Below, one piece after another: positions 38,605 through 51,637 of a stretch of DNA of 64,000 bases. The stretch spans positions 10,606,428-10,670,427 of the forward strand of contig NC_080711.1 in the NCBI RefSeq assembly GCF_019097595.1, given 5' to 3'. Every line of letters starts with the position of its first letter. Within the stretch, counting starts at the first letter, position 1. Origin of the DNA: Hemibagrus wyckioides. Lineage: Eukaryota > Chordata > Actinopteri > Siluriformes > Bagridae. The notes under the pieces are model-generated. The model searched no databases and was not told the DNA's origin. It worked only from the letters and a program-made list of their open reading frames with translations. Made by a program: the position numbers and the translations under genes.

Positions 38605-41600
38605 TAAAAAAAACAAATTTTACTTCAAATACAAATCTTTTGGCTATTAAAGAGGCAATCTGTAATTTCCAAGGCCCTCTGCTGTTTGTGATGTGAATTG
38701 CAGTGAAAATTCAGAGAAGGCTCACACTTTCCCCCTAACTGACCCCAGTACATTTTGTTAAAACTATGTATACCTCATGAATTGCCATTTACAAAAAGGA
38801 GCAGAACTGAGCAGCCCTGTTCCAGCTGGATGCAGAGCTAATTTCTGGCCCAGAAAAATGTAAACAGAAAGCTGAAAATCAGACACGACCCAGATTTATC
38901 ACAGGGCAAAATTTTGGAAAGGCAAAACTGCAAATTCTACTCTTATTATCGGTCTTGAAACACATTTGACCTACACCTATAAAAAGACAAACACAATTAT
39001 AAATATTACAGAAATCTTTACCTGACCCAACGCCTTCTTCTAACAAAGTCCTTCATGGTCTTATAACCATGAAATGTCCTGTATAAAAGTGTCATATGAA
39101 ATATCAGTGAGGCAATCTTTTACAGCTCATTGGAAATAGTGTGCTTATAGGAAAAGACCTACACTGGGAAATCTGCAGCATATTGCCAGCCTTCTTTATC
39201 TGTCCCTCCTGGAGTGCTATAGTCAATAACCCAGTCTGTCACCTGCAGAGAGAGACATAACAAATGAGATGAGTGCTGAAAATCCAGCTACACGCTAAAG
39301 CTCCATTTCTATTTGGATCTGGTATTACAGCGCTACCTAATAACAGCCAAGACTCACCGGATCCTATCTAATTCTCTTAGATGTTCCCAAGTCTCCCAAG
39401 TGGTGCAAAAGAAAAACATCATTCACCCTGTTGTCTGGAGATTTTGAGATCGAATTGGTGAGAAAATTGGAATAAATCCTCATCTGGGTGAACACTGCTT
39501 AATAATTTAGGCATTGCTTTAAACAGAGACTTAATTTAAACTGTATCTTGTTTGCAAGTCTGTGGCTTAACATTAAAAAATCACCTTGTAAATTCAGTTT
39601 ACCATTAATATTTTTTAAAATGCATTATAAACCAGCAAAGTGGTTTGGTGAAATTGATATAGTTCTTGTTCTATTTTTGGTACTAAAATGATCTCAATGC
39701 TTTAGGCAATTGAAGACAATTACAGGATCTTTCGAATTTTTCTCCCAGTACAGAGAAACATTCTCTAAAAAATGCTCTAAAGATGTTGTGGACAGAGAGA
39801 AAAGAGTGGAAATGTGGATATTTGAAAGTTACATTAACATTTCGTATATCATATCACAACAAGAAGGAGAGAGAAATAACAGCTGTAGGATATTAACAAC
39901 ATGCAATGTGTGGACCAACCCATTTCCACTCTGGGGAGGGGGGTTTGGTGCTTTCCTTGGTACACTCCTTCAGTCCAAGGACATCACTCCACATGTAGCG
40001 GTCCGTAGGCAGACCCCTGAGGAGTCGAGGAGGTAGAAGTTAATCAGCAGTAGGAGACTGCTGAGAAATTCACTGTAGTGGGGTGTGACTTACTTATTTG
40101 TGTATCCTGTGACAGGGTTCCAGCGCTGGTTCTCATAGATGTAAACGTTCCTGATATCAGTCAGTGTTCGCTGATCCGCTTTGTTATCTGGTGTTTTAAA
40201 ATATCAAAAGTTACTAGGACAGCGGTAGTGCAGATCATTTTTAACATGCCACCAATATGAAAAGCAACACACTGATGCAAGCACAAGCAAGGCTGGATAG
40301 TAGCTCTAACTGTCAGGCTTGGTGTATGATAAAGTTTTACCCTGTGCTTGGTTTTCACCATGGCCGATTGTGTAGACCCAGGCGGTGTGATCATAGCCGA
40401 TGCCCCAAACCACACCCACACTGTTAGACTCCACCGAAAGCAGGTGGCCAGGGACCTGACGCCAGAACCTGAGCCCATATACACATACATACATACAAAT
40501 ACACAAGCACTATCATGCCATGCCAAGCAAGTTCATAGAAGACAGCTAACTAGGAAACAAATAATAAAAATTCATGCAAATAAGTAATGCAAGGAGAGAC
40601 ACTGTGATGATGTGAACGTGCAGCAAGCAACTTCTTAAAGCAAGAAAAAACAAGTGATGGCTACAAAATGAATAGGAATATAACTGCAGGGCTTACATCT
40701 GTTCACAGGGTAAATACTGGGCAGGAGCTTCTAAGCAGGGTGAAGGCTCATGCACCATGATATCCCCTTTGGTGGTAACAGCCCACAAGGCTTGTTTGGT
40801 TGGAGGGCCCTGGAGATCTCTGGACTCACAACAAGACTCATTCAACAGAGACAGCTGCAGGAAATTCATAGACATCTTACTAATGTCATCACACATCCAG
40901 ATAATAACTTTTTTATTACTTGCTATTCACTCCAACTATGGCAGGGTTTGGGTTTCACATGAACTGAAACAACCTTGTGTTTTGCCTGGATCTTTACAAC
41001 TGTCTACAACAATGTCAAGCAATACTATGTTGAAAGATGTGAGCACATTGTGGTTAACAGTCCTGGGATTAGCATAGTGCGATCTTTATGACTACGTCAG
41101 CAGCAATATGGCCCGCATTTGATAACAGTGTGGGCTGTAATTGCTGAACGAATAAATCGTTTAAAATGAACTATTGAGTTGCAGTTTACTCATCACTGGG
41201 TGAGTATTTGGCATTGTGGTTGAATTACCCAGCTCTCCATGTCTTGCTGGGACTCTGTAGTTAGTAGAATAGGCCATCTCTGCCTTGTCCTCTCAGCTGT
41301 ATAGATAGCCAGAGCGTACATCGACTCCCATTGTACTGGAACGAGAGCTGTGACTTCCCTCATCACAGCATACAGATACTGAGACAGGAAATCAGAGAGT
41401 AAAAAGGTTAGAGCTAGTTTGATAGATCACACATGCATTATAACACATACTGGACTCGTGCATACAGAAATACCCCAGTGTTTTTAAGTAGAATGCCTTT
41501 ATAGCACATGAAATGTCTGAAATTATCATAGGCAAAATTTTCCCAGGATCAAGAAAAGAACTGAAAGCCTGCTTACTAACGGGCATTTGCTGGAATACAT

Positions 41601-44600
41601 AAATGTTTGTGAAATGGATATGTTTCATGTTCATGTTTTGTTCGGTGTGCAGCAGATTGTGTACTGATCACCATCTTTTCCTGGTTGTGTGTATAGTAGA
41701 GGTAGATGATGTCATCATGGGGAGCTCCACCACCCCTGACCTGCTCCAGGGTCACACACACTTCCTCCAACTGATGAGGCTGCCAATCCCTCCACCAGTA
41801 CATCGCCACTTTTTTCACACAGACAGACTGGTACACACAAATACCTTTACAATCATCAGCTTACCACAAGAGTCCACGGGAATGTATTAGAGCTATACCT
41901 TAAAACTATTTACATTTATTTGCTATGTTTAAATGTAAATCAGAGGTGTGGGTGCTGTGTGTACCCTCTCCATGGTGTTGTCATTCTCTTGCTGTGTTCT
42001 CTCTGCCATCGGGCCCTGGGCACCTGAGACACTAAGGGCAGGAGTGATGGAGGCAGACAGAGGCCCTTCATCTGGGACAGAGGATCCAGTAAGAAAAGAG
42101 AGAAAATAGGAAGGTTTATGTCTTAAATCTTAATTGCTTATTGCAGTTTACAAAATTATAGCACTTTTGGAAAAAGGGCAGAGGTGAGCAGGTTTCCTTC
42201 AGCAGGTACAGCTTATTTCAGGGCCAAAATACAGACTGAAACTAGCAAATATCTATAAACAGTACAGTTCATAATGAATAATGGGAGGTTTAAGGAACAT
42301 ATACATGACTAACACACAATACTAATTACGATATGCAAATATTATGCTAATTATGTACCTGGCATCTCCAGCCAGCTGACGTTCGTGTTGGAATCTATCT
42401 CACATTGTCCTGCAGTGATCCATGCCCATAGTGGCCGTTCCTCCTGCTTTATGGTTTCTCCCAGCTCCATAGGGTACACAGCCACAGATTTCTCTGCCGC
42501 ACTGGCTGAGGGAACTTTCATCTCCGCCAGATCCACATTACTCCATGGCAGCTCGCTGCCTTTTGGTTGGCTGCATTGGACCTCAGAATTCTGGCAAGGC
42601 ACACCAGCCTCTTCTCCCTTATCTTGATCTGTTTCAGGCAAAGGAGTGCTGTGTGCTGTCAACAGGGCTGGTACAACACTGTCACTGGTGACTTTGAGAC
42701 TGTTAGCATTGTCTTCGCAGCCCAACACGGAACCCTGGGTAGGTGCGGCAATTTGAGCACTGATGAAGCAAACATCGCTGTGCAGTACAAGAGACAGAGA
42801 GAGGGGGGGGGAATCAGAGCCATATAACACCATAAATAATATACTGGGAATATTTACAGGTGTGGTGTACATCATGACCGAAATCCTGCATGGCACAGCA
42901 AAATGGTTGTTTACTCTTATGTGGGCAGGGAGTGATCAAAACTCGCAAAGAAATTTGGCTATGTTAATTAATATAGACCTTCACTGAACCAGATTGTACA
43001 CAATGGTAGTAACTGTCAGAGTAGCTTGGATTCATTCAGGAATGAGCAGGAGTGGGATGGACGCCTCATATGTGTAGTTTGATTGTATCTAAATGGTGCC
43101 ATCTCCTGGTGATGAAAAGCACCGTGGGAAGAAGGGGGAAAAATCATTTCAAGTGTGCTTCACTTACCTGGGCTTGTTGGTGGTATGACTGTTATCCACT
43201 TGGGCAGACACAGGAACCCATGCCCGTCCTGTGACCTCAGTGGGGGTCACGCCATGGCGGAAATAAAGTCTCCTGTCCTCACTGCCAATGCCCCACACCT
43301 GCAATGTATGATAACAGCATAACTGTTGAAAGGAAACACTAATAGCATTGTACATTTAACTCAGAAAAGAATATAACAGATTATAAATGACATTATTATA
43401 ATGCATTATTATATCATTATCTGACATGCCCTTATCACACAGGTGCATGTGACATGTCATTGCCCACGTCTTTGGTTCTGGATCAGCCAATTATCAAGTT
43501 CTTCATGAGCTAAATACTAAATTATTTTACAGCAGAAGCTGTGGTCTACTAAGAATGAGTCTGGAGCTTTGACCTAACCTTTGGAGCAAAGTATCTCCTA
43601 GCAGAAGCAGAGATCTGAGATGCCTCAAATTATATAATCATTAAGCACCACACAGTAACCAATAAAAGTCAAGAGCTAAAGCAGATATTCAGGTCAGGAC
43701 ATATTCTTCTGACAGATAATAGTAAGGACATTTACCAGGGCAAAGTACACAAGGCCACAGCTTGGTATCCAGTGTAAATATCAACAGTCAAACCTTGAGT
43801 CTTAACATAAATGTAAGTAGATTATGAAAGGTGTGGTTATTATACAACAACATAGACTGTATATATCACCACAAATTCTCATCCAGCATTTTTACCTGCT
43901 GTCTCAGCTCTCACACACAACATATTGTCAAGTTAACCCAAATTAAAGTAGGCAAGATATTAACTCTGTATGTGAGCGCTGACCGTAGCCAAAGCTGCTG
44001 GGAATAAAATGTGAAATATGAGCAGGTGGTATGAGAGCCAAACCCAAATTAGATATGCTCCCATATGGCTTTCCAGGCTTGAGAGTATAGTAGGAGTATA
44101 TATTTGGCTGGGATACACTGTGTCCAGCAGGCAGAGCAGACAAGTATGGGGTTTGAGTTACAGACAGACAGACAGAGAGAGAGAGACAGAGATCGGTAGA
44201 CACGGACAAGGAGGGGTTTGCATGGCTAACAAGCACTACTCTGAGACTCAGTAGTTCCAGCACTTCTACCCAAAAATGACACCCAGAGAAATGTGACTCT
44301 TGCAGGAAGAGCGGGAGGGTGTGAGCTGGAAGTCTGGACTGTACGTGTGTGAGTTACATGCTCTGTATGCACATGTTGGTCAGAGGATCTAATGACACAT
44401 AATTCTGCATGTGAGAATGCTAGTGTAATTAGACCTGTCCCCTGCCCCTCTCTTGACAGTTCCAGTTGATGAGACAGCCTGCATCAACATGGCTTAAAGA
44501 CTTAGAGTCATTAAATAAAATAAAATAAAAAGTCACTACACAATGACAACACAACGCCCATGATGCTGACTATCAGTACAATGGTTTGATAAACTGATAA

Positions 44601-47600
44601 CTTGTGCACCTCTGATGACTTCCTGTGTCCTTATGATCTGTGTACTAGTCACTGGTGAGGTGAGTAAAACTATATATATAAAATAATGAGAACATATAAT
44701 GGCTTAATATAAGCCAATCAAAGTTTTGCAGAAGCCTGAACCGCTAGTGTAACCTTTAGGGTAAAATATCTTCTAGCACACGTATTGTTTAATATCTAAT
44801 ATCTCAGTATGTGAAAGTCTTTTTTGGTGGAAATAAGAAAGAAGTCTTTCTGTATACCAGAAAGTTATTTTCATTCAAAGTTCCAATCATTTCAGTGTTC
44901 TATAAATTAGAGAGCTAAAGTACTAAAATATTGATTAAATGATCTTTTTTGACTTTACTATTTTCTAAGTCTAAAATATAATATATTTTGTGTATGCCGA
45001 GTGCAGTATAATTTCTCTCCCTCACATAAACCTGAGACTAGGTACCAGTCATATAAGCTGTGCTTTTGACCTTGAGTGCATGCTTGTGTGTCTGTAAAGC
45101 CACTGAAGTACAGCAAAAGAAATGTAATAGCTTGACTGTAACATCCTCTACCCGGCACTATTTCTAGCACCCTACTGTGCCTCACCTGGTCACTGGGCCC
45201 CACACTGATCATCGTCATGTCCCCAGCAACACTGATCCAGCTGAGGCCAGTGGCACTGTGGGAGTCCACGCCTCTTCTGAACCATACCTATGATGCACAT
45301 GTACTCATTTTGTTTGAATAGGTTTAAAAAATCTTGATCATTTATCCAAAATAGACCATGTCATTAATCCTTAATCATTACACTATAAACAGTGTTAATA
45401 ATAATATCAGTGTTATTGCAATACATCTGAATATTACACACACACCCTATGTGGAGATTGGATATTTATTGGAAATGAGATATTTATGATTATAGCACAA
45501 CTCTATAATCTACAACAGCACAGCTCTTACACAGAATAATAGCACAGAGAAACTCTCTATTATATAACAAGGAACAAAGTTTTAATCATTGATGTGAAGA
45601 TGTCTGTGAGAAGATGTTTATTTAGCGGTTTTATCAGCACTTTGTAACACTCAACACTGCCATGGATAAGCCTTCACTAAAGAGAAGACTGTAATTTGTT
45701 GGTAACAAACTGTATTCGTTTGGTTTTAATGACTTAAGAGACTTAATGACTTAAGAGAAAGTGAGCAAAAGACTGTTTATAGCTGTTTTAGAAGAGTTTT
45801 GTGACTCTTGTGTCATTCCACAGCTGTCTTTAGTCAACATAGCCTGTTAACAGTCTTAAAGAATTCCAAATCACCTTGTCTCAACTTACCAGAAAAGGAA
45901 CTCTTCAGTTTAATACAGTAGCAGTAATTTAGCTATTATTACTAGTGCACTAGTGCTGTATTATAAAATGAACTCCTGATACAACTTATTTTAAATTCAA
46001 AATGACTTATTTCTTGGGTAGAAATAGCCTTTATTTGTCACATATACATTACAGCACAGTGAAATTCTTTCTTTGCGTATCCCAGCCTTGGAGGTTGGGG
46101 TCAGATCATAAGGTCAGCCATGATACAGCACCCCTCGAGCAGAGAGGGTTAAGGGCCTTGCTCAGGGGCCCAACAGTAGCAACTTGGGACTTGAACCCCC
46201 AATCTTCCGGTCAACGACCCAGAGCATTAACCACTTAAGCCACCACTGCCCCTAATGTATGTATAGTATGTAGCTGTGCAATACATGGAATAATATAAAG
46301 CAGTATGCAGCAGTAGTATACACTGAACATGTACCCTACATATCCCATATATTGCAGGCCAGAGTGTATTTTTATGGTTATTTATGCAGTGCATAGGTCT
46401 TGCTGCTTCTTTATGTATTTTTTCGGCAAAATTATTTTAGTGTAACTAAAATAACTGATAGAAGAAATTGTGCGTTCTTTGAAGTGGTCTCATACTTTTG
46501 GATTACATTTTAACACTAAAAGAATATAAACTGGTGGTGGTAGCTCAAGTGGTTAAGGCTCTGGGTTGTTGACCGGAAGATCAAGGTTCAAGCTGCCACC
46601 AATGGGCCCTTGAGTCCAACCCCCAAGGATGGGGTATACGAAGAAAGAATTTCACTGTGCAGTAATGTATATGTGACAAATAAAGGCTACTTAACTTAGA
46701 CACTGAAAACTTGTCCTTTATCTGTAAAGTATGAATGTAGTAACTTTTGTGTACGTTTGTGTTTTCGCTGACCAATAGGCCAAGTAAACTCTAATGTATA
46801 TGTATAAAGTAAAACTTGGAACAGTTCACTGTTCCCAAATACAGCTTAATAAGTTTAACAAATCTTACTTTCTTGTCCTTGGTGATTGCCCAGACCACAC
46901 TGACCCCCACTGCTACATGGGCAGCTTTGGTATTACTTGGAGGATCCACCGTCACCCATGATGTACCTGGACAGAGCAAAGTCCAGAAACTGTGTGAAAT
47001 CACTGATGCAGCAGTAACAGTGTGTTCTTTCTTTGACCTACATTATGAAGTGAAAACCACGCACAGCATGAATAACTAACCTTTTGGGCAGTTCTTATGG
47101 ATGCCTGTCCTGACGAGAAGCTGTCCGTCCCACAGCACGGCCCACAGCAGGTCTCCTGGACCAGCGCTTATCTGAGCCACTTCAGTGGAGTCAGGGATTG
47201 GGATGTTTTCCCAGACTGTCCCTTCTGGATTCTGCTGATGAATGCCTGAACGGAACCACACCTGGGCACAGGGCACAGACACAAAAATGTACATTCTTTA
47301 CATTCTTGCTGTCTCATATTATTTTAAAGAGGATTCTGAAATACTTAATCCCACAAAACATCAGAGTTGCACTGACCTCTAGTGGACAAAAATGTGCCTT
47401 ATTTATATTTTTTTACATAGTAGTGAACTCCTCCCACATTCTTTGTGACAGAAAAAATGTCAGTTGTACAACTTAACTATACTTAAATATATAATATTTA
47501 ATATTAAATTCTTGAAGAAAATCAACACAAAAATACTTGTCAGTGTAATTTTGCAGAGATTATTAAAAAAAATGTCTGTAATGTCTATAAATTATATGTT

Positions 47601-50377
47601 CACTGGAAAATAATTAATTCACTGAAAATAAGTTAAAAAATGGAAAAGTATTGAAATCAGAAATAAAAGTAAAAGGTGGCTATAGACATTATAAGAGATC
47701 AACATTTAAAAAATTTTTGCACTCATGTCAGTTTTGTTTCACTACTAATATCTCAACCTACACTATTTAACCATTTAACCTGCATGATAATTAAACAACG
47801 TTTGTGGTTAAACAAACTTTTGGACTGAATTAAGGTATATGTACTGCATCCTTTTCCAAGCCCAGTAATAATATTAGTTCATTTTTTAGCACCAGTTCTC
47901 CAGGTCACTCAGAGGCCCTACCGTTCCTTGCTGAGATACGGCCCATAGGGAGATGGGTTTCTCTGGTCTGTCTCCCATGTCCCAGCCTCCACAGCTAATA
48001 TCAGTGAAGGGCTCTGGAGGAGGTCGGCCCCTGTCTAAAGGCACCTACACCAACACACACACATCCATTTTAAATAAACACTTCATTTCAATTTGGAACT
48101 GTACAGTGGCCTGCATAAGAATTCACTACCCATGTATGTTTCCATAATCTGGAACTGGAATGGGTGTAAATGGGATTATATGTGATGAATCATGAATTCA
48201 CCCCTGCTGTGCTACCAGAGTCCAGCTGTTTGCAGCTAAAAGTGTCATGAGGTTTCAATGTAAATGCATCTGTTTCTGAACGGCAGTTTGTTACCAAATT
48301 TACATAACAATATTATGAAGTAGCTATCAAGCACAAAGTTCTGTAAAGGTGTCAGACAAAGTTGTATTATAAAAAAAAAAATACCCCAAACTTTGAAATT
48401 ACTATAGAGCAGCATTAAATCAATAATTAAAAAATGAAAAGAATGACGCAAACCTGCCAGAGCAGGCTGTCTAATAAAAAGTCGGTGAACGGGTGAGGAG
48501 CGCATTATTTAGAACAGGGGTTGCCTTTGTGGATAAGATTTGACACCCCTGATTTAGAAAATCACTCAAAGAGACCAAGAGTATGCAGCAGCTGGAGAAA
48601 TTCGGAGAAGTCACATGGGAGAAGTTTCTCACAGAATAACCACAGCTGAGATACTACACAAGGCTGGGCTTTTCTGAAAAGTGGCAAGCGATATGAAATC
48701 CCATTTGAGGTTTGCCAAAAGACCTAAAAAGCATGTTAAAAAATGTCCAAAATAAAACTGTGTAGCCTTGGGACAAAGCCAATTTTGCTCATCACCCTGA
48801 CAACATCATACCCACAGCAAAGCATGGAGGTGGTAGCATCATGCTAAGAATTATCCTTGGCCTCTTGGTTGATTCTCTGAATAATGCCCTTCTTAACCAG
48901 TCACTAACAAAGCTGTAATTCTACAGATATCATTTAACCTAAAGATCTCATTGTAAAGCACTTCTCTATGCTCATGTGTATAGCGTATAGTCTCATGTAT
49001 TTCTGAAATTAAGCTTTAAATGTTTGTAATTCCCTCCTTATTAGCCCTAATTCACTGTGATGACCAGATACCCCTGACGATACCTTGGCCCATAGCCCAA
49101 GTGCTTTATATCTCCTGTAACGAAGCCATCGTCTGCGCCGGACACACGAGTTCCACTTCTTCTCTTTACTGAAGGTGGTAGGGAAGTCCACAGCATATTC
49201 CCAGCCCTGCAGGAGCAATCAGCATTGTTGTTAAAGTACATTTCTAAAAAAACAAAAAACCAGACACTTTACTTCAACATCTGGGTGGAGCTTTGATGAA
49301 GTGTTTTTTTGGGCCTTTGATGAATTTTGCTATTAGTTGATATTTGTTTGTTATTTCTATTGCTTATAGTTGCTTGCTATAAGTTGCTTGCTTTTAATAT
49401 ATATTTATATCATTTTACGTTCCTTGTACATAGTGTCTGTGCATACACCCCCAGATATATGCCTATAAATACTGGAACTAAAGGACGTAGCATAATTTTC
49501 ACATTAAAGGCAGTGGTTTAAGGCTATGTAGTGTCCTGGAACCTGCGATTGAATGGATTGAGTCTTTTAATCCAGTATAAATTTGAGAATAAAACTCAAA
49601 CTCAATTATTCGTAAATGAATACTATGTTCAATAAATGTACATGTTTGTCTTATGTGACATATCTGTACATATGTGCTTAATATCTGAATAGTTGAAATA
49701 TAGTTATGCCAAAAGGGTCACCGGAAATTAAGTGTCAGTGTTGTTTTATTGAAGTTTGTACCAATCTGTACAGTTCTTATTATTTCGTAGACAGTATAGT
49801 TGTATCTTCTATGCAACTATCTTCTATGTGTCCTGTCTTTCATTATCAGTCACGTTTTTATGGATTTATTTTACCACTCACCCCGGTAGATGTGGACTCT
49901 CTGCCGCAGCTTTCATCATCCACGTACCAGTCTCCTTCCCATTCCCAGTTGTCAGACGGCAGGTCAAAGCTGTGCAGTGGCTGTGGTTTCATGCCAAACT
50001 CGTCAGTCCACGGCCAGCGATCTGTGGGCAGGAGTGTGTCCGTGTATCCGTCTACTGGGTTCCATCTCTGCAAGACATTCATCCACAACAAGCACAGGTG
50101 TGATGTTATGTTGAATAAACTAGACTACGCTGTCTAGAGTACTGCCATTTACCTGGTTCTCATACGTTTCCTCCTGATGACGTATGATTACGTCACTGGG
50201 GATCACATTGAGGTAAACCTGTTGGTCAAAGCCGATGGCCCAGCAGCACATATCCGCAGCAGTTACGCGTTTCAGCTCCAGCTGATTCTCCGTGCATTGC
50301 TGCCAGCGCCCCCTGGTGGTACACAGGCTGTACACCTTCCCGTACACATCTACAGCCCAAAACACCGAGCGCGGCAT
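35594..50377 (-). CDS. tecpr1: tectonin beta-propeller repeat-containing protein 1
   Basis: Autophagy/lysosome-damage adaptor; the human protein binds ATG5-ATG12, PI4P (PH domain) and sphingomyelin (N-terminal DysF). Coding exons: 50377-50153, 50067-49882, 49206-49084, 48044-47922, 47261-47081, 46966-46869, 45287-45186, 43298-43168, 42777-42359, 42071-41965, 41827-41672, 41378-41229, 40854-40697, 40468-40341, 40187-40094, 40016-39920, 39242-39163, 39078-39022, 38449-38275, 37515-37380, 36385-36293, 36181-36075, 35935-35816, 35737-35594. Total about 1129 residues (human 1165). It starts [16 protein letters not shown]. DysF-1 spans about 60-175 ([18 protein letters not shown]), tectonin repeats 190-375 ([29 protein letters not shown]), an acidic linker 390-560, PH-like region 566-690 (ERTRQRWP), DysF-2 about 775-875, and second tectonin repeats to 1082. 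The last exon is uncertain, and the ATG5-binding motif looks lost (see findings). Confidence 0.95.
38237..38258. repeat. (TG)n repeat 16 bp inside a tecpr1 donor
   Basis: On the gene strand it is a CA run starting about 16 nt after the donor of the exon that ends at 38275. CA runs near donors can bind hnRNP L and alter splicing. Confidence 0.85.
38507..38604. repeat. (AAT)n microsatellite in a tecpr1 intron
   Basis: Nearly 100 bp of TAA/AAT units with one short interruption, about 60 bp upstream (in gene sense) of the acceptor of the exon starting at 38449. Confidence 0.9.
43299..45185. other. tecpr1: tecpr1 intron between coding exons 7 and 8
   Basis: 1.9-kb intron. It contains a short GACA/GAGA tract near 44.16-44.19 kb and AT-rich sequence; I see no exon, RNA gene or recognisable transposon. 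The 106-codon minus-strand frame at 43.94-44.26 kb is unsupported. Confidence 0.5.
46026..46252 (-). mobile_element. tRNA-derived SINE, copy A, in a tecpr1 intron
   Basis: Reverse-complement reading begins GGGGCAGTGGTGGCTTAAGTGG (tRNA-like head), continues with the CTGAGCAAGGCCCTTAACCC block, and ends GAATTTCACTGTGCTGTAATG-ATATGTGACAAATAAAGGC. About 227 bp and nearly full length. It lies opposite copy B in the same 1.58-kb intron. Confidence 0.8.
46532..46690 (+). mobile_element. tRNA-derived SINE, copy B, internally deleted
   Basis: Same family as copy A but in plus orientation and missing about 70 bp of the middle. It ends ATATGTGACAAATAAAGGCT. With copy A it forms an inverted pair about 280 bp apart. 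Confidence 0.8.
48100..48910 (+). mobile_element. eroded Tc1-like transposon in a tecpr1 intron
   Basis: A terminal-repeat-like word (ACAGTGGCCTGCATAAGAAT) at about 48104 is followed by remnants of transposase coding sequence, e.g. CATCACCCTGACAACATCAT and AAGCATGGAGGTGGTAGCAT (the H/GGGS region of Tc1 enzymes). Frames are broken, so it is a fossil. Confidence 0.6.
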
Positions 50378-50404
50378 GGCGGAGAGAGCTAGCCAACCTG
50401 AGGT

Positions 50405-50429
50405 CACACACACACACACACACACACAC
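50405..50429. repeat. (AC)n repeat abutting the first tecpr1 acceptor
   Basis: On the gene strand this is a TG run directly followed by GACCTCAG, the acceptor of the ATG exon (exon begins 50397). The run takes the place of a normal polypyrimidine tract. Confidence 0.9.
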
Positions 50430-50821
50430 TTATCATCTAAATCTACTCTTACCTTAACCCCAGTAAATATGTTGCTTTATTATCTAAGCTTATTTATATC
50501 ATTCACCTGAGTTATTTTATAACTACATTTCTAAACCATTTTACTAATTAAATATTTAACTTATCTAAATTTATGTTGTGATGTTTCCATGTCTAAGAGT
50601 GTCGTGTGAAGAAAACAGCAACATTCGGCTTCAGTTAACTTGTAAATAATACAGAGCCCATGGTTTACTAAAGGGCATCGTTCACATAAAGCTGATACTC
50701 ATGTTTAATTTACTATACCGTTATAACGCACACGACGGTCTAAATACCTTAAATGATGCCGGCTGAGCCCCAGAACACAAAATAAAGCTTGTTGTGTAAA
50801 GACTGCCATAAAGAAACTTAC

Positions 50822-51011
50822 ACTTTATAACAGTGAGCGAGTCTGCAGGGCTCCAGCATCCACAGCTCCTTCTCAATTACAGCGCCATCACTTTACTCTT
50901 ATTCCAGGGGAATATTATAACGGACCCAGAGCCCGACAACAGGAAAAGGCGGGAGCTGAATTCTGATTGGTTAACAAGCAGGAAAGCTGGAAAATTCCGC
51001 CGTGTGATTGG
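50822..51011 (-). promoter_or_regulatory. tecpr1 promoter and candidate non-coding exon 1
   Basis: A consensus donor (GTAAGT from 50821) would end a non-coding exon at 50822 that splices to the ATG exon. Upstream on the minus strand are two CCAAT boxes (plus-strand ATTGG at 50966-50970 and 51007-51011) in a moderately CpG-rich patch and no TATA box. Exon start is not determined. Confidence 0.5.
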
Positions 51012-51637
51012 ACGGTCATGAGGGCTCGTATGGGTTTTTTTCCGTTGCTGTTATAGCTTTAGGAATGTTAATTATTCATTTGTCACCGAATTAATTATTC
51101 AGACTCAAGAGCGATAATTTACTGTCCTGCTTTTTGTGACGTACATTACCTTTAATCCGAATTATTATTATTATTAGGCTACAAAATGAACTGAATGACG
51201 TGTGGATAGAAATAAGCTGTTTGTTGATCTGACGTGTAGTTTCTAGGACAAAATATTAGTGGCTTAATTAATTTTACGATTTAAAAAAATGAATTAAATG
51301 TATCGGGTCAAACGCATAAATCCGGGTTGGTTAGAGGACCTGCTGACCCCATGTACCTGGCCAAAAGGTTGCCAGGCCTGCGTGATGGACATTGAAATGC
51401 ACAGACCAATATGCTTCAGACAAACACTGTACTCTATCATCAATACTACTAAATTTGTCGTAATTTTACCATATATTTTGATAATACTGTACTGTTGAAT
51501 TCTGATTGGTCATAGTTTTCTACAGCAGCATCTCTGTCTGCTAATCACGTTCTGTAGAAACACAGGTACTTGTGTTGCAGATCTTTTACATTTTAAAATC
51601 AGAAACAGAATTAATTTCTTGGACATGAGCGCTTCTA

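Noticed and set aside
44150..44200. GACA/GAGA tract as a regulatory element
   Set aside because: Simple-sequence repeat with no supporting context.
46002..46238. 78-codon plus-strand frame, and similar ones near 46.6 and 52.8 kb
   Set aside because: All lie within copies of the same SINE; the similarity between them is repeat-derived.
49706..50137. 143-codon plus-strand frame near the 5' end of tecpr1
   Set aside because: It is antisense to tecpr1 exons 50377-50153 and 50067-49882, which match the first DysF region closely.
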